The notes under the pieces were generated by a model, which was not told the DNA's origin, made no database searches, and saw nothing but the letters and a program-made list of their open reading frames with translations. 64,000 nt of DNA from the NCBI GenBank assembly GCA_030867875.1, contig JAOWCC010000930.1, forward strand, positions 62,001 to 126,000, given 5' to 3'. Both the position numbers and the translations under genes were made by a program. This DNA comes from Actinernus sp. WN-2022 (taxonomy: Eukaryota; Cnidaria; Anthozoa; Actiniaria; Actinernidae). This document shows positions 42,808 through 54,059 of the stretch, in pieces (position 1 is the first letter of the stretch; the number at the start of each line of letters is the position of its first letter).

Positions 42808-43167
42808 GTATTTCACGGAATGTTGTGCAATACGGCTGTGTCTGTTTACGAGTCAGTTGTGTTATTTAGGCGAACAAAATCGACGGGGTAACATTTCCCA
42901 GCCGTATCACACACATTTCTGTGCAACACCATCGACTGAAGTAAAACTTTATATTCATTACGGCTCTGATCGAAGATTGCGAGAAACTGTTTACAAGTTT
43001 GAAGGGGTGAGCAGAAAAAATAATTAACCCTAAAAGCTGATTCGCTATTACTTGAACAACCTCATCTTAATTGGCTCACGCTCACAAAACCTTTCAAGTG
43101 TTTTAAAGTGCCTAGGAAACGGAAAAAAGTTTCTTATTTTGATGAACTTATAGAACGTCTGAATACC

Positions 43168-43304
43168 TAGTCTCCTTCGCAGCCGTTATTTGTGTCGTCA
43201 CGCAACGTCGCAACAAAGGGAAAGGAATGTTGTTCGGGTTTAAGCAGCCGTTAGTGGGGAGAAGCGTTGCGTGACAACACAAATAACGGCTGCGAAGGAG
43301 ACTA
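43168..43304. mobile_element. 137-bp fold-back MITE with 9-bp duplication
   Basis: Arms tagtctccttcgcagccgtt (about 39 bp each). Perfect 9-bp direct repeats ctgaatacc lie at 43159-43167 and 43305-43313. A 9-bp duplication is typical of Mutator-like elements. Confidence 0.9.
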
Positions 43305-43349
43305 CTGAATACCCTTCCCTTCTAAACTCCAAGAGCTCCTGGACAGATA

Positions 43350-43782
43350 AATAGGCCTTTTGCAGGAAACAGTCACGTGCTGATGTAATACAGTCACGTG
43401 CTGATGTAATACAGTCACGTGCTGATGTAATACAGTCACGTGCTGATGTAATACAGTCACGTGCTGATGTAATACAGTCACGTGCTGATGTAATACAGTC
43501 ACGTGCTGATGTAATACAGTCACGTGCTGATGTAATACAGTCACGTGCTGATGTAATACTTCACGGGAAGGCGTTGCCATGGATGCTGGATGGCAAACTA
43601 TCTTTAAAAACGCTGTTTGAGAAAGATCGATAATCGATTGGTGGTGGAAAATATTATTTACAAAGAGTTTTACTAATAACACTATCGATCTCGTACAAGT
43701 GCCTTTGAATATACATATATGAATTAAGATTTGTTTGCCACCCAGTACAACCACGTGATTGCATTCCTGCAAAAGGCCCTTT
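43350..43782. mobile_element. TIR element containing a 21-bp minisatellite
   Basis: The ends ggccttttgcaggaa (43354) and its complement (to 43778) each stand next to a TCACGTG-type box. Nine in-phase copies of cagtcacgtgctgatgtaat plus one base (21 bp) lie at 43370-43558 beside the left end. A 168-codon minus-strand ORF reads through them as nine VLHQHVT heptads; I regard it as a by-product of the repeat. Confidence 0.75.
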
Positions 43783-44393
43783 AGACCTTGGCACTCACAT
43801 TTGTTCAAACTCTAAACAAAACCGACTTCAATGGTATTTACGTCACAATTGCGTTTCAGACCCTTAGAATTTGGCGCACAAACGTTGGTTGTATCGGGTC
43901 AGGAAAAAACGTGGTTTTTTTTTCATTTCAAACTATCTTTTACATAAATTGTTTTGTGTGGTTATGTAATTATAAGTAATTTTCTCTTAAAAAATGGAAA
44001 AATAAACCACTTTAAAGCTGGGAAAGACCGGTTCTTGTCCCATTTGTATTTGTACTCGTTTTGACATGAGTTTGTTCACTCTAAAACACCAAGTTATATA
44101 ATACGATGATATAACATTAACATTCAATATACATTATTTAGTATCATATACAACAATAGAGTGAGCGACGGGCTTAAGGTGCACTTCGTGTGAATATGAA
44201 TGAAATAAACAATATCATTTGAACCGCAACGTTGCTGTAATAGAAGTTGCGATTTGACTGGGTAAATGAACGTGGATATGAAGATGTGTGGTTAACCATT
44301 TTAATCTTACGGCAACTACCGTTAAATTACCATGCCATATGTACGGTCTGTAGTTATTCTCAATTGTCACAGTCATCTTCGAATAAATCGATA

Positions 44394-44691
44394 AAGGAGA
44401 TACGCTAATAGAGCTGTTACACATGCTCCAGTCACCAACATAACACGGTCAGTTGCACCAGTAACGGGACTCTGCGTATCGCTGGAATCATCCAAAGCAA
44501 CAGTACACGCTGTCACCTCTTTACTTTTACTGTCACTGCCATCGAGTAGAGGTGGATTGGCGAGCTGTGATTGGCTAGAAGCAGGGATAACATCTCTGTT
44601 TGTCTCTTTCCCCTCAGGGGTTCCCTCTAATGGTGCAGCCATGAGCGGTGTTTCGCTGGGGATGTGTTCCTCGTAGTATCCTCCCTCTGCT
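44394..44691 (-). CDS. Possible terminal exon: tail-anchored membrane protein
   Basis: On the minus strand a pyrimidine-rich ttagtcttccttaccaagcag ends at about 44692 and looks like a 3' splice site. The ~99 residues after it are acidic and Ser/Pro/Thr-rich (GGYYEEHIPSE.., SDSKSKEVTA), closing with DRVMLVTGACVTALLAYLLYRFIRR, a single hydrophobic span and a basic tip. This is the layout of a tail-anchored or type I membrane protein. Upstream exons are not identified; the 126-codon ORF that begins at 44753 includes putative intron sequence. No family recognised. Confidence 0.45.
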
Positions 44692-44964
44692 TGGTAAGGA
44701 AGACTAATAAATGAATACAAAGTTTTTAGTTTATTTCTACGATATGAAAGCAATGTTAACTGTGTGGGATAAAGCGTACAAAGATTTAAGCAGAAGTTCG
44801 CCCTTTGTGTCCCAAATTAAGATCAGCTGACCACGCCCTTTCTCTCTGAAGGGAAAATGCACCGATTTCAGTAGAATTCGAAACAAAACACTCACTCCTC
44901 TGGAGAGACATTACATGATCTGAACTGGAAAAACATTGAATGAAGATAACTCGGATTTATAGGA

Positions 44965-45398
44965 GATAACTCGAGTTAGTTTTTAGCAAATCAGAGGACC
45001 AAGCCAATGTCGATGTACGCTTTGTACGGCCGCACGTTTGGGCAGAAACACCAAACCGTTGGACCTGCCTCGAACTCCTCCCCTCAATGAACTGGCTACG
45101 AACAGATAAACATGAGTTAGATCAACAGTCAATACACTGCCACTCGTTCTCAACGATGCCGAATCCGGCTCACTTTGGATACTTCGACCACATTGACGAA
45201 CGCCCACTAGCCGGGCAGTTAAGGTATGTCGACTACTATTTAGACACTTTAAAGGAACTCTGTGCCAACACGAACTGTCTGTGTGACCCTTGTCGGTCAC
45301 GGACCGTAGCTCTTATCTCGGGCAAGATGCTGGCCGTAGTTTACAACAAACATTTTTACCAATTCATTTTTCCCACGTTTCCCACTCAAGAAGCTTGA
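44965..45398 (+). CDS. Unrecognised coding segment, Cys/Tyr-rich C-terminus
   Basis: Open from 44965 to the stop at 45398; the first ATG is at 45087 (103 codons), but protein-like composition begins earlier (SEDQANVDVRFVRPHVW). So either it is an exon or the start is lost. It contains HFGYFDHIDERPLAGQLRYV, then CANTNCLCDPC (a CX5CXCX2C cluster) and KHFYQFIFPTF. AATAAA at 45474-45479 could serve as a poly(A) signal. No match from memory. Confidence 0.45.
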
Positions 45399-45583
45399 CT
45401 AGTGCATGAACCGTTTGTCACACCGCTGCATTCTTTTCCAGCTTTAAGATCGTCACATACCTTCAAGGCAGGAAATAAATGCATGCCATCATTCGCCACT
45501 TCAAAACATGTGAAACTCGTCAAAAATCTGATCGTCATCGAAAATATTGACTAAAGAACTCTCAAAACAGATAACCATGGTTA

Positions 45584-45850
45584 AAACAATTCTTTTGTAT
45601 CCATTTCCTTGGGATAGACCTGATGAAAAATATATTCAACGAAAGTTGTAGATGTAATTTCTGTCAGCTGCAGTGGGACGAGTACTTTACTGAAGACCAG
45701 CATGTCATGGTCGTCACCCCTGACGATGACACGCCATGTTCACGCAACCCTCCTCCCTGATCATTGTACGTATGCCGGTCAATAGTCCTGACCCTATAGA
45801 CGTTAATCTCTGGAATGATGTTAACTTTCACTATAGGAACAATAACGTGT
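45584..45850 (-). pseudogene. Frameshifted coding remnant, unknown
   Basis: Two minus-strand frames adjoin: 45850-45730 (VIVPIVKVNIIPEINVYRV) and 45743-45584 (WRVIVRGDDHDMLVF..VYPKEMDTKELF, stop). Both have a coding-like amino-acid mix and meet near 45740, suggesting one frameshift or a missed splice. 45850-46700 holds no gene; 46410-46580 has loose acaacgttt-type repeats. Confidence 0.35.
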
Positions 45851-46713
45851 CACCTATTTTATGATCAGGGCTCGCATCTTTCGTGCGAGGAATCATTAAT
45901 ACTGAATCATTCATTTTATTTAACCTACAGAGGAACCGTCCAATAATGGTGGTGCCACGTTTGTAAAACCTAAGGCATCCGATGTTCTATTTTGTGTCTT
46001 CAATATTTTTTATTTAAATACCTATGGCTATGTTCGCGCCATTTCTGTTAGTATTGGGCATACCAGAATCAATTTTTCCGGAGTTGCCCTAGAAACGTTA
46101 AACGTTTTATTGCGTCATTTAAAGCTTCTTAACCAAATTAAAAGAAAACATTTCACCCAACGCCGTTTATCTTCCGTGTCGATGTGTCGGTATCCTCTTC
46201 AACTTATCTACTCGACCTATCTATTTTATAGCACTGCACTCAGCTCATCCTGTGGGATGGAAATAAAGTAAAAAATTAAATGTGGTGTCACAAGGATGGT
46301 GAACAGTGCTGGAAGGACATATTGGGTTGATATGTGGTTACATCCTGTTGAGTCACTGATATCTCGGCAAACACGATTTCTGTAATGTCCGATTTGTCAT
46401 TAATCACAAGGGTCACATCCCAACGCTTTGTACAACAATTTTCAAGCAATTGACAACGTTTTACAACGATTCACTACGATCGGCAATGATTTTGAAATGA
46501 TTCACAACCGTATACAGAAGAGTTGTAATGCTTTGACAACGTTTGCCAACGCATTGAAAACGTTTGCATCCAAAATGCTTTGAAAGGGAAAATTGATGTA
46601 TCGCTGTTTTCCTCAAGCGGTGTTTCACCTACCTAAAGGGTCAGAAATGGTTAAGATGCGACAAACTAGAATGTCTCGATCACTGTTCACTGTCCAATAG
46701 GGAGTAGGTAGGC

Positions 46714-47145
46714 CTAGGCAGCTGTGGGGCATAGGGTTGTTGAAACGGTGCCACGAATGGGTAAGGAGACATCAAAGGGGGCTTTCACAGGACGGTTGGG
46801 AACATAATTGGGTTGGGGTCCATCCACATGGTACTGGTACTCTGTCACGGTCGATTGCGGACCTCCTGCAGGTTCCTCGTGCAACCAAATGAAATTGCAT
46901 GTTGCGTTAAGGAGTGGGGCAACACAACTTTGATACATGCGGTTAGGATTTTTCTCAGAATGCGATATTCCGGAATTCAACACAAGCTTGTGATCATGGC
47001 ATTTTTTCATCATGTTTCTCAGCTCCAGCTTGCATGTTGGTCTGGCTATCTGCCCTTGCCTTAACCACCAGCACTCTAGGCATTTTCCATCTTCGTAACT
47101 GCTAGCGTAAAATGGGCATATGTATTGATCTTTAGTGTCCCGCCC
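46714..47145 (-). CDS. Unrecognised Cys-rich coding segment
   Basis: Open from a stop near 47150 to 46714, about 143 codons; the ATG at 47013 lies inside it. Cysteines are regularly placed: YICPFY, GKCLECWW, PTCKLEL, MKKCHDH, YQSCVA and NATCNF. That suggests a metal-binding or disulfide-bonded domain. The end is Pro-rich. No intron signs settled. Confidence 0.4.
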   Translation of the reverse strand, partial: GRDTKDQYICPFYASSYEDGKCLECWWLRQGQIARPTCKLELRNMMKKCHDHKLVLNSGISHSEKNPNRMYQSCVAPLLNATCNFIWLHEEPAGGPQSTVTEYQYHVDGPQPNYVPNRPVKAPFDVSLPIRGTVSTTLCPTAA

Positions 47146-47499
47146 ACATCAGTAAACGATCAAAGTACTTCCATAGCGTAATTTCACGTTCACAGTCTTT
47201 GCCTCACGTTCATTGCCTTTGCCCCCACCGGCCCTATAGACCAGTTTACCGTTCATGCATAGTTGTACAAGTCCTTTGTTTATTTGGCGGGTAGGTAGAT
47301 GTTAGACAATGGTGGCCCGCAAGTTGAAACAAAGACTTGAACAACTGTGCATGAACCGTAAACTGGTCTATTCCACCAGGGTGACCAGCCAACAAAAAAA
47401 TGTGCTTTAGGCTTCAAACCTTCCATGTTCCAAAACTGAACTGATCTAATCGACAACAGATTTACATATGACCACCTACGTACAGGGTGTGCGTCATCG

Positions 47500-47835
47500 T
47501 CACAGCATGCTGGACTGGTGTTCATGTCGCGTTTCCGCTTGTGATGTTTGAACTGCCTTTGCTCTTTCAGACTCATCCACCTCTTCCGGAGCGGACACCA
47601 AGGGTTCCTTCAACAATTTCCATACCGTCTCCCAGTACGGTCCGCACATCTCCTCACGGTTCAACAAATAGAGATAAGAGACCCACTCGTAAGTGGTTAA
47701 CACGTTGTACTCAATTTGCATACGGCGGAGGACCTCTTCCACGTCCCAGTGTTTGCTGTCGGTTAAAGACTTGTACTTGTGATTCAACATCTTACGCCAA
47801 CACGTTCTACTCGGACTTATCAGAGGATCCTGCAC
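47500..47835 (-). CDS. Unrecognised 111-codon ORF
   Basis: MQDPLISPSRTCWRKM.., then a helical, Trp/Tyr/Leu-rich middle (HWDVEEVLRRM, YEWVSYLYLLNREEM) and an acidic tail ending at 47500. A second minus-strand frame, 47576-47280, overlaps its 3' end and also looks coding-like (WSYVNLLSIRSVQFW), so a frameshift or splice near 47560 is possible. Function unknown. Confidence 0.4.
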   Translation of the reverse strand: MQDPLISPSRTCWRKMLNHKYKSLTDSKHWDVEEVLRRMQIEYNVLTTYEWVSYLYLLNREEMCGPYWETVWKLLKEPLVSAPEEVDESERAKAVQTSQAETRHEHQSSML

Positions 47836-47942
47836 CCACCACTTTCCTCAACGTATACGTTTAAAAAAAAGTTGGCCAATAACTAGGTGACGTCGGCCTG
47901 GGACCTTATCGGTCAAAGGCATCGTCAAAAAACGTATTATTA

Positions 47943-48425
47943 TCAGGCTACACTCAGATTATATACCATAGCCAAAACCGGAAATGTGTCCTGATTCGAG
48001 TCATGCTTGCGGATCCCGATCCGGTGTCTCCTCATCACACAAGTGGATTCTATCACTCTGCCGTTGCTGATGTTAACCATTTTGATCCACTCTTCGTAGT
48101 CCAGTAGATAATCCAGCTCGATACACTTCAGTTGTTTTTCCTCCTTCATGAGTATGATTTCTACATATTCCTCTGGTACATCTGGTGGACAGCTCAGACT
48201 TATGGATTTGTTTATACTGCTTAGTCTGGTTATACGGCATGCAAAGGCATTACATTCACCGATTTTATTCTGGGGCCCATTTTCTATCAAAAGATAGTCG
48301 TGCAACATCATAGCTCCTTTAAAACCATTAGGGAACCCAACAGCCTTTGAAGTTCCTCCATCATCCCCACCAATTGATCCTGTCTGCCATGCAGACACAT
48401 TTATTATACTGCCGCCGCGAAGCAC
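47943..48425 (-). CDS. Unrecognised 160-codon ORF
   Basis: Starts MLRGGSIINVSAWQTG with a Gly/Asp-rich segment. The middle includes LHDYLLIENG, CNAFACRITRL and PEEYVEIILMKEEK, and it ends VLAMVYNLSVA. The frame stays open upstream past 48425, where a C-run (48455-48468) begins. Composition is protein-like and no stop interrupts it. I do not recognise a domain. Confidence 0.45.
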   Translation of the reverse strand: MLRGGSIINVSAWQTGSIGGDDGGTSKAVGFPNGFKGAMMLHDYLLIENGPQNKIGECNAFACRITRLSSINKSISLSCPPDVPEEYVEIILMKEEKQLKCIELDYLLDYEEWIKMVNISNGRVIESTCVMRRHRIGIRKHDSNQDTFPVLAMVYNLSVA

Positions 48426-48796
48426 GCCCCTGACGCATTTCCGCCCACCCCCATCCCCCCCCCCCCTCGCGTTTCTGTTTTAGTATAACTGCTGATTACG
48501 TCAGGGGTCAAAGGTTTGACCCCAGATCTATTGTCTTTTGCTTCATTTACATAAAAGTACCCTTGCACCCAACTACCACTACGTTATTACTCTAGTCTAT
48601 TCTAGCAACTCTAGTCTAAAACGTCTAACTAGTCTAGTGTAATCTAGTCGCCCCTCTCTTTCTAAAAATAATATTCTCGATTCCCCAGCGCCCGCACGCC
48701 TGCACTACAGAACCCTTTCAGAACCCCTAGTTACCTCCTCCTCTCGGCACACGCCCACAGTTGCCCTGACCAGTCTAGCCTCAACGCGTCATCTCT

Positions 48797-49208
48797 CTTA
48801 GATTGACTATTATCATCAATTGTCAAAATCGCTAGAATTGATTATAATCATCATTCTAAGACAAACCCTAACCCGAACAACAAACCAAACCCTAACCATC
48901 GGACGAGTTCACGGGTAAACGACGGGTTCTCACTCACCTAGAGCTAGGGTTCACAGGTAAACAAGAAAGGAAGGTAAACGAGAGAAAATTATTTTTTCAG
49001 CGCTCCTACTCGGGCTCGAACTCGTAGCCGTTTGCGTGTAGTGCTTGGTAGTACAGACGTCATGACCACTACACTAAGCGCGTCTACCGCCGTTCGGAAT
49101 TCGACAATTGTTAATCTTTATACTTGACTGGTTTTAACCTCGAGGTTAAATTGATGATTATAATCAATTCTAGCGATATTGACAATTGATGATAATAGTC
49201 AATCTAAG
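48797..49208. mobile_element. Fold-back element with an internal tRNA-like segment
   Basis: Arms cttagattgactattatcat (48797-48853) and complement (49151-49208) pair over about 55 bases. Inside, on the minus strand, ttagtgtagtgg (A-box-like, 49066-49077) and gagttcgagcccg (B-box-like, 49011-49023) lie 42 bases apart. Telomere-like ccctaac units occur near 48865 and 48888. Confidence 0.65.
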
Positions 49209-49274
49209 GAAGATACCGTGTTGCTAGCCTTGTCTAGTCTAGAGAAACTAGTCGGCTTCTCCTAAAAAAATGTC

Positions 49275-49495
49275 ATTAATGTTGACACCGTAGCCCATGT
49301 GGGAGGTTTTCAAATCCAGCACATGTGTAGTTCATATGTTTTACTATGATATCATAATACCATCCTTGGTTTGAAAATGTTAGGGTTCTGAACCTAGGTC
49401 ATTATTATTGACACCAAAGCCCATGTGGGAGATTTTGAAATCCAGCACATGTGTAGTTGATATGTTTTACTACAATGTCAAAGACAATGTTTTTA
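49275..49495. repeat. ~80-bp imperfect direct repeat
   Basis: gcccatgtgggag..tccagcacatgtgtagtt at about 49290 recurs at about 49418, with a ~50-base spacer. 49500-51230 holds only scattered ttaacttattaatatt motifs and no gene. Confidence 0.7.
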
Positions 49496-51239
49496 ATCCA
49501 GTGCATGCGCATGCGCATGGGGTATTGTTGATACACAATAGGCTTACTCAGAATGTTCACTATTATTGCTTATTAATATTCATTTTTCCCACTATTAACT
49601 TATTAAATATGAATTGATTCTCACTAATTAACTTATTCATTACTCCACGCTATTAACTTATTAATATTTATAAAATAACCCAAAGAAAACTAGCGCTCTG
49701 ATTGGTTGAAAGCCGTGTTTGCATGAGGCTATTAAAAAATGGAAATTATGTCATACATTGTAGTTGTTGCTTTTTTCTGTATACTAAAAACAACTGAAAA
49801 TTACCCTAACTGTTTTCTAAAGGAAGGTCGTTCAGAAGCACCTACGGAGAAAAAAAGCTAAAGTGGACAGCATTTTCACAAGATTGAGCCGGTTGGAGCT
49901 CAAGCAAACTCTACGAAATACTCAACAACATACACTATTTCAGTTAACGTTTACGTTGAAATATTTAGTTAAGATTCTTTAGATTGCAATAAACTACATG
50001 TACTAGAACCACTCAAGAAATGTATAAAGTGCTAATAATCAAGTACGCAAAGTAAGAGCAGGAAGGTCAGTTGTTGTTTATTCAAGTTTTTTTCATATGC
50101 CGGTGACAAAAACTACAGGCTGGAACTTTATAAAGCGATCATGTGTCACATTGAATCAGTGGAAATAGAAATAATAATAGCCGTTTCGGTTCTATTCAGT
50201 CTAAGAATATTTTTTTTATTCAGAGTGAGCTGCTGATAAGAAAATGTCAATGAAAAAAAATACACGAGCGAGAAGCTACAGAATTCAGAAGCTCTAATCT
50301 CGCGCAGCTGCTAGCAGCGCGTTGACATCGAAAGTACCCTTTTTGATTTAGAAATTGCATTGAAAGATACCCAAACAGACCTCTCCACATCAAAGGAATC
50401 TAGATAAGCTCTAATCTGACATTATCTCGCTTTCAAATAGTCAAGTATGATGGCTGACGACGGGAAATAAAGATCTGAAACAACATGGAAAGGAATCAGC
50501 GTGGATGAGCACAAACCTGGTAATCGAAGTTGTCAGTTTCCGAGCCATCAACTTCAAGTACTAGCTCTAAATTAAATACCCAGCAAGAAATTCCTCAGTC
50601 CCAGAATATCATGGTCAGAACAGGAACACATTTCCAGGCAGGGCAAATTATCTTTGCTGTAATGCTTATTGCTTTTCGGCTGTCCAGTTCGTGTTTGTAA
50701 TCAATATTCATTTAGCAGCTTTGATTAACAACCAGTATTTACAACGCTTTTCGTGTCGATTTTCGTAATTCAGGACGATTTTCGTTGCATATCTAGACCG
50801 ATATGGATCAATATTTTGAGCTTTTCCTATTATTTAGGATTTTTAGCTATTAAGAAGTTAGTTTTGAGAATTCTACCAAACTTCCCCTCGTGTTTGCCTC
50901 AGGTTATGAACACGGTAAACCTTTCTTATTTCTTCATTATTATACTTCCTATTAATTTATTACTTATTCCTTACTCGACATTAACTTATTAATATTCATT
51001 ATACCTCCATTAACTTATTATTATTCATTATTAATGTTCAAATTTCGTGCATTGTACTAAATCCAAGCATGTGATTGGCTAATGAGCGTGCATTATTGGT
51101 GACCATAGCACTCGACCCAGACCCTCTCTTACCTATGGAAAGGGAGACCTAGTCCTTCGCTTAGTTACGTGTTTGGACGGCTTGGAAAACCTCATTACAA
51201 TCGCATATTAAAAAGTGAAAATGCAGACAATTACTCTGT

Positions 51240-52165
51240 TGCCTGTGTGACAGAAGACATATATTTTGAGGCGAACATTTGCATAATCGCTCGTTGGAAA
51301 TGGCTGATTTGCGAGTGCTGGAAGTACAACTTTACAACTTCAAGTCAACATGTGTCTGAGTGAACAAAAGTTTCAACAATACTAATAGACTTACTTAAGA
51401 AATGGATTTTATTTCCGAGACCTTACTCTGTCAATAAGAGGAGAAAATTAAGCAAGAATTCAGTGGATGGTTCGAAAACCCAGGATTTTTGATTTGGAAA
51501 ATGTTTGCATCGGAGCCGAGCACATGGCCGGAGGCCGGTTTCAAGTCAAGGTTTCAAGTCACTGCCCCACTGGAATCTGCAGGTTAGTTATTTTCGAATG
51601 AAAGAAACTATTAAAGAAAGCAGACTATCTAGGAGTTAAGCCGGCTAAATACTTGATATTTGAATACATGGCTCCAAGAGAAACGTTTTCGAGTTAAATG
51701 TACAATCATACTATTCGCCTCACATTATGTTTTGAGGCAAACATTTGCATAATCGTTCGTTAGAAATGGCTGATTTGCAAGCGCTGGAAGTACAACAACT
51801 AACAAGTCAACATGTGTCCGAGTAAACAAATGTTTCTACAACACTCTAGAAGTCTTACTGAAGAAATGGATTTTATTTCCGGCGAGACCTTACTCTGTCA
51901 ATAAGAGGAGACAATGATTGAATGAAGCGACAATTCAGTGGAAGTTTCGAAAACCTAGGATTTTTTATTTGGAAAATGTTTGCATCAGAGCCGAGCACAT
52001 GGAGGCCGGTTTCAAGATTTCAATTCACTGGAATCTGCAGGTTAGTTATTTTCGAATGAAAGAAACTATTAAAGAAAGTAGACTGTCTAGGAGTTAACCC
52101 GGCGAAATACTCGATATTTGAATACATGGCTCCAAGAGAAACGTTTTCGAGTTAAATGTACAAAC
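51240..52165. repeat. Two-copy tandem duplication, ~450 bp each
   Basis: 51265-51725 and 51728-52160 share ttttgaggc..aacatttgcat, gaaatggattttatttccg, and aatacatggctccaagagaa. Indels separate the copies (for example the ggccgg stretch near 51530). No coding frame is conserved between them. Confidence 0.85.
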
Positions 52166-52396
52166 ATACTCGCAAGGCGTCAGCTAAACTGACCGAACGC
52201 CAAAGTAAATTATTCTTTGCAAAGTTATCTACTTCTGTTTTTATTCATTGTCTATTGAAATAACATTTCTTTGTGGAGATATTTACCGTAAAATGATTTA
52301 ATTCATGCGAAATATTTGACTTCTTTATGGAATTGTTATTGACAACTGATTTCAATTGAAATTCACGGCTGACAGTGCACTCAGTTTGAATATTAA

Positions 52397-52579
52397 AAGG
52401 GTTAGAGACTTTATGTTTGTGCTTTATCGGCAAAATACAGTCACTTGCTGACTTTACGATGAACTCTAAATTTCTTCATACTGCATTCGGCCTTCGGCCT
52501 CATGCAGTATTCATTATTTTTCGTTCATCGTACAGTCAGCGCGTGCCTGTATTTGTCGATAAAGCAGTCTCTAACCCTT
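52397..52579. repeat. 183-bp palindromic MITE
   Basis: Arms start aagggttagagact and end with the complement. A perfect central palindrome, ggccttcggcc, lies near 52490. Minisatellite DNA begins shortly after it. Confidence 0.8.
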
Positions 52580-52639
52580 ACCTCTTACTTATTCATTTGT
52601 CCTCATTAACGTTTTGATTATTCATTGCTCCTCCCTGTT

Positions 52640-53048
52640 AACTTATTCGTTATTCATTTTGCACTATTATTACTCATTAATTATTCATTGCGCACTAATA
52701 TTACTCATTAATTATTCATTGTGCACTATTATTACACATTCATTATTCATTGTGCACTATTATTACTCATTCATTATTCATTGTGCACTATTATTACACA
52801 TTCATTATTCATTGTGCACTATTATTACTCATTCATTATTCAGTGTGCACTATTATTACTCATTATTTATCCATTGTGCCCTATTATTACTCATTAATTA
52901 TTCATTGTGCACTATTATTACTCATTAATTTTTCATTGTGCACTATTATTACTCATTAATTATTCATTGCGCACTATTATTACTCATTAATTATTCATTG
53001 CGCACTATTATTACTCATTAATTATTCATTGTGCACTATTACTCATGT
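52640..53048. repeat. 31-bp minisatellite, ~13 units
   Basis: The unit is cattgtgcactattattact plus cattaattatt, with minor variants. The long plus-strand ORFs here (HCALLLLIN-type peptides) are translations of the repeat. 53050-54060 holds no gene. Confidence 0.9.
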
Positions 53049-54059
53049 TTTATTTATTTAACCAGATCGCCACCAGATTGACAATTACTCAAAGAGAAAA
53101 AAATGTACATAAGGAGTCCTGTCCTTCACTGATTTGTCATTTCGAATACAATAATAATTATTGAACTTAAAACGGCTGTGTCACGGTAAGACTTTACATT
53201 CGTTTTTCCGGGCCGGAAAGAGCTATTTCCACCGATTTTGATATGAACTAACGAACCTCTCGGCCATGCTTACAATCAAAGCAAATATGCAAAAATGACT
53301 AACAAACAGTGTATTTAAACAGTCTCCAGGGAATATATTGAAAATCCTTTCAATCAAGCATTGAGGGAAGGAAATTTAACTGTTTGTATCCAATTATGAG
53401 CCACTAAACGAGCGATTACTCGATACATGTGCAGTACCCAACAGACAGTATAGTCAGGGATAGATTGAGTAAAATTCCAAACTATAAATAAAGCTTGTTT
53501 TTGACTTAGTTTCTTCCATGGTTAGAGTGCAAACCAGACGGAAGCAGGAACAGTCTTTAATTTTCTAGAACATCGATTCAGCTTTTGAGGAACTCCGTTG
53601 TAACTAAATAACGGTTGAGTCAAGAGGTCAGAGAATGTGATTGGTTTTGATAACAAGAAGTTCGTGACGTTGAAGAAGAAAACGATCAGCGACTCGAGTG
53701 ACCAGTAATGAAGGTAAATATAGAAATACTAATCTGCTGGTCCGGCTTAAACGATTCGGCAACGAGATTCTCCTTTATCACGCTAGAAGGTCGCCTTGAA
53801 AAAAGTAAAAGCCTTTGAATAAGAAATGAATTATTATGAAACTCAGATTATTGTAAACACTCGTGCCGTTTGAAACAGTACACAGGCTATAGAAGTATAT
53901 ACAAAAAATATGAGGACATGAACCGTGCTCAGCATGCAAAACGCGCTGCGAGGGAGAGCTAGCCAGCATTGTCGAAGTAAGCGGAATTTCCTCAGCTTTA
54001 GCTTCACAACAATCAATCAATACTAACATTACATCGTGTACTGTATACGAAATGCGTAA

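Noticed and set aside
43370..43558. CRISPR-like array
   Set aside because: Units are contiguous 21-mers without spacers, in a eukaryotic context.
43302..43808. 168-codon repeat protein with nine heptads
   Set aside because: The ORF is created by a 21-bp DNA repeat inside a TIR element; flanking codons have no protein-like character.
44983..45300. 105-codon minus-strand ORF
   Set aside because: Opposite strand of the 44965-45398 frame, which has the more protein-like composition and a Cys cluster; the minus frame is low in aromatic and acidic residues.
52614..52959. Two long plus-strand ORFs (104 and 69 codons)
   Set aside because: Translations of the 31-bp minisatellite in different frames.
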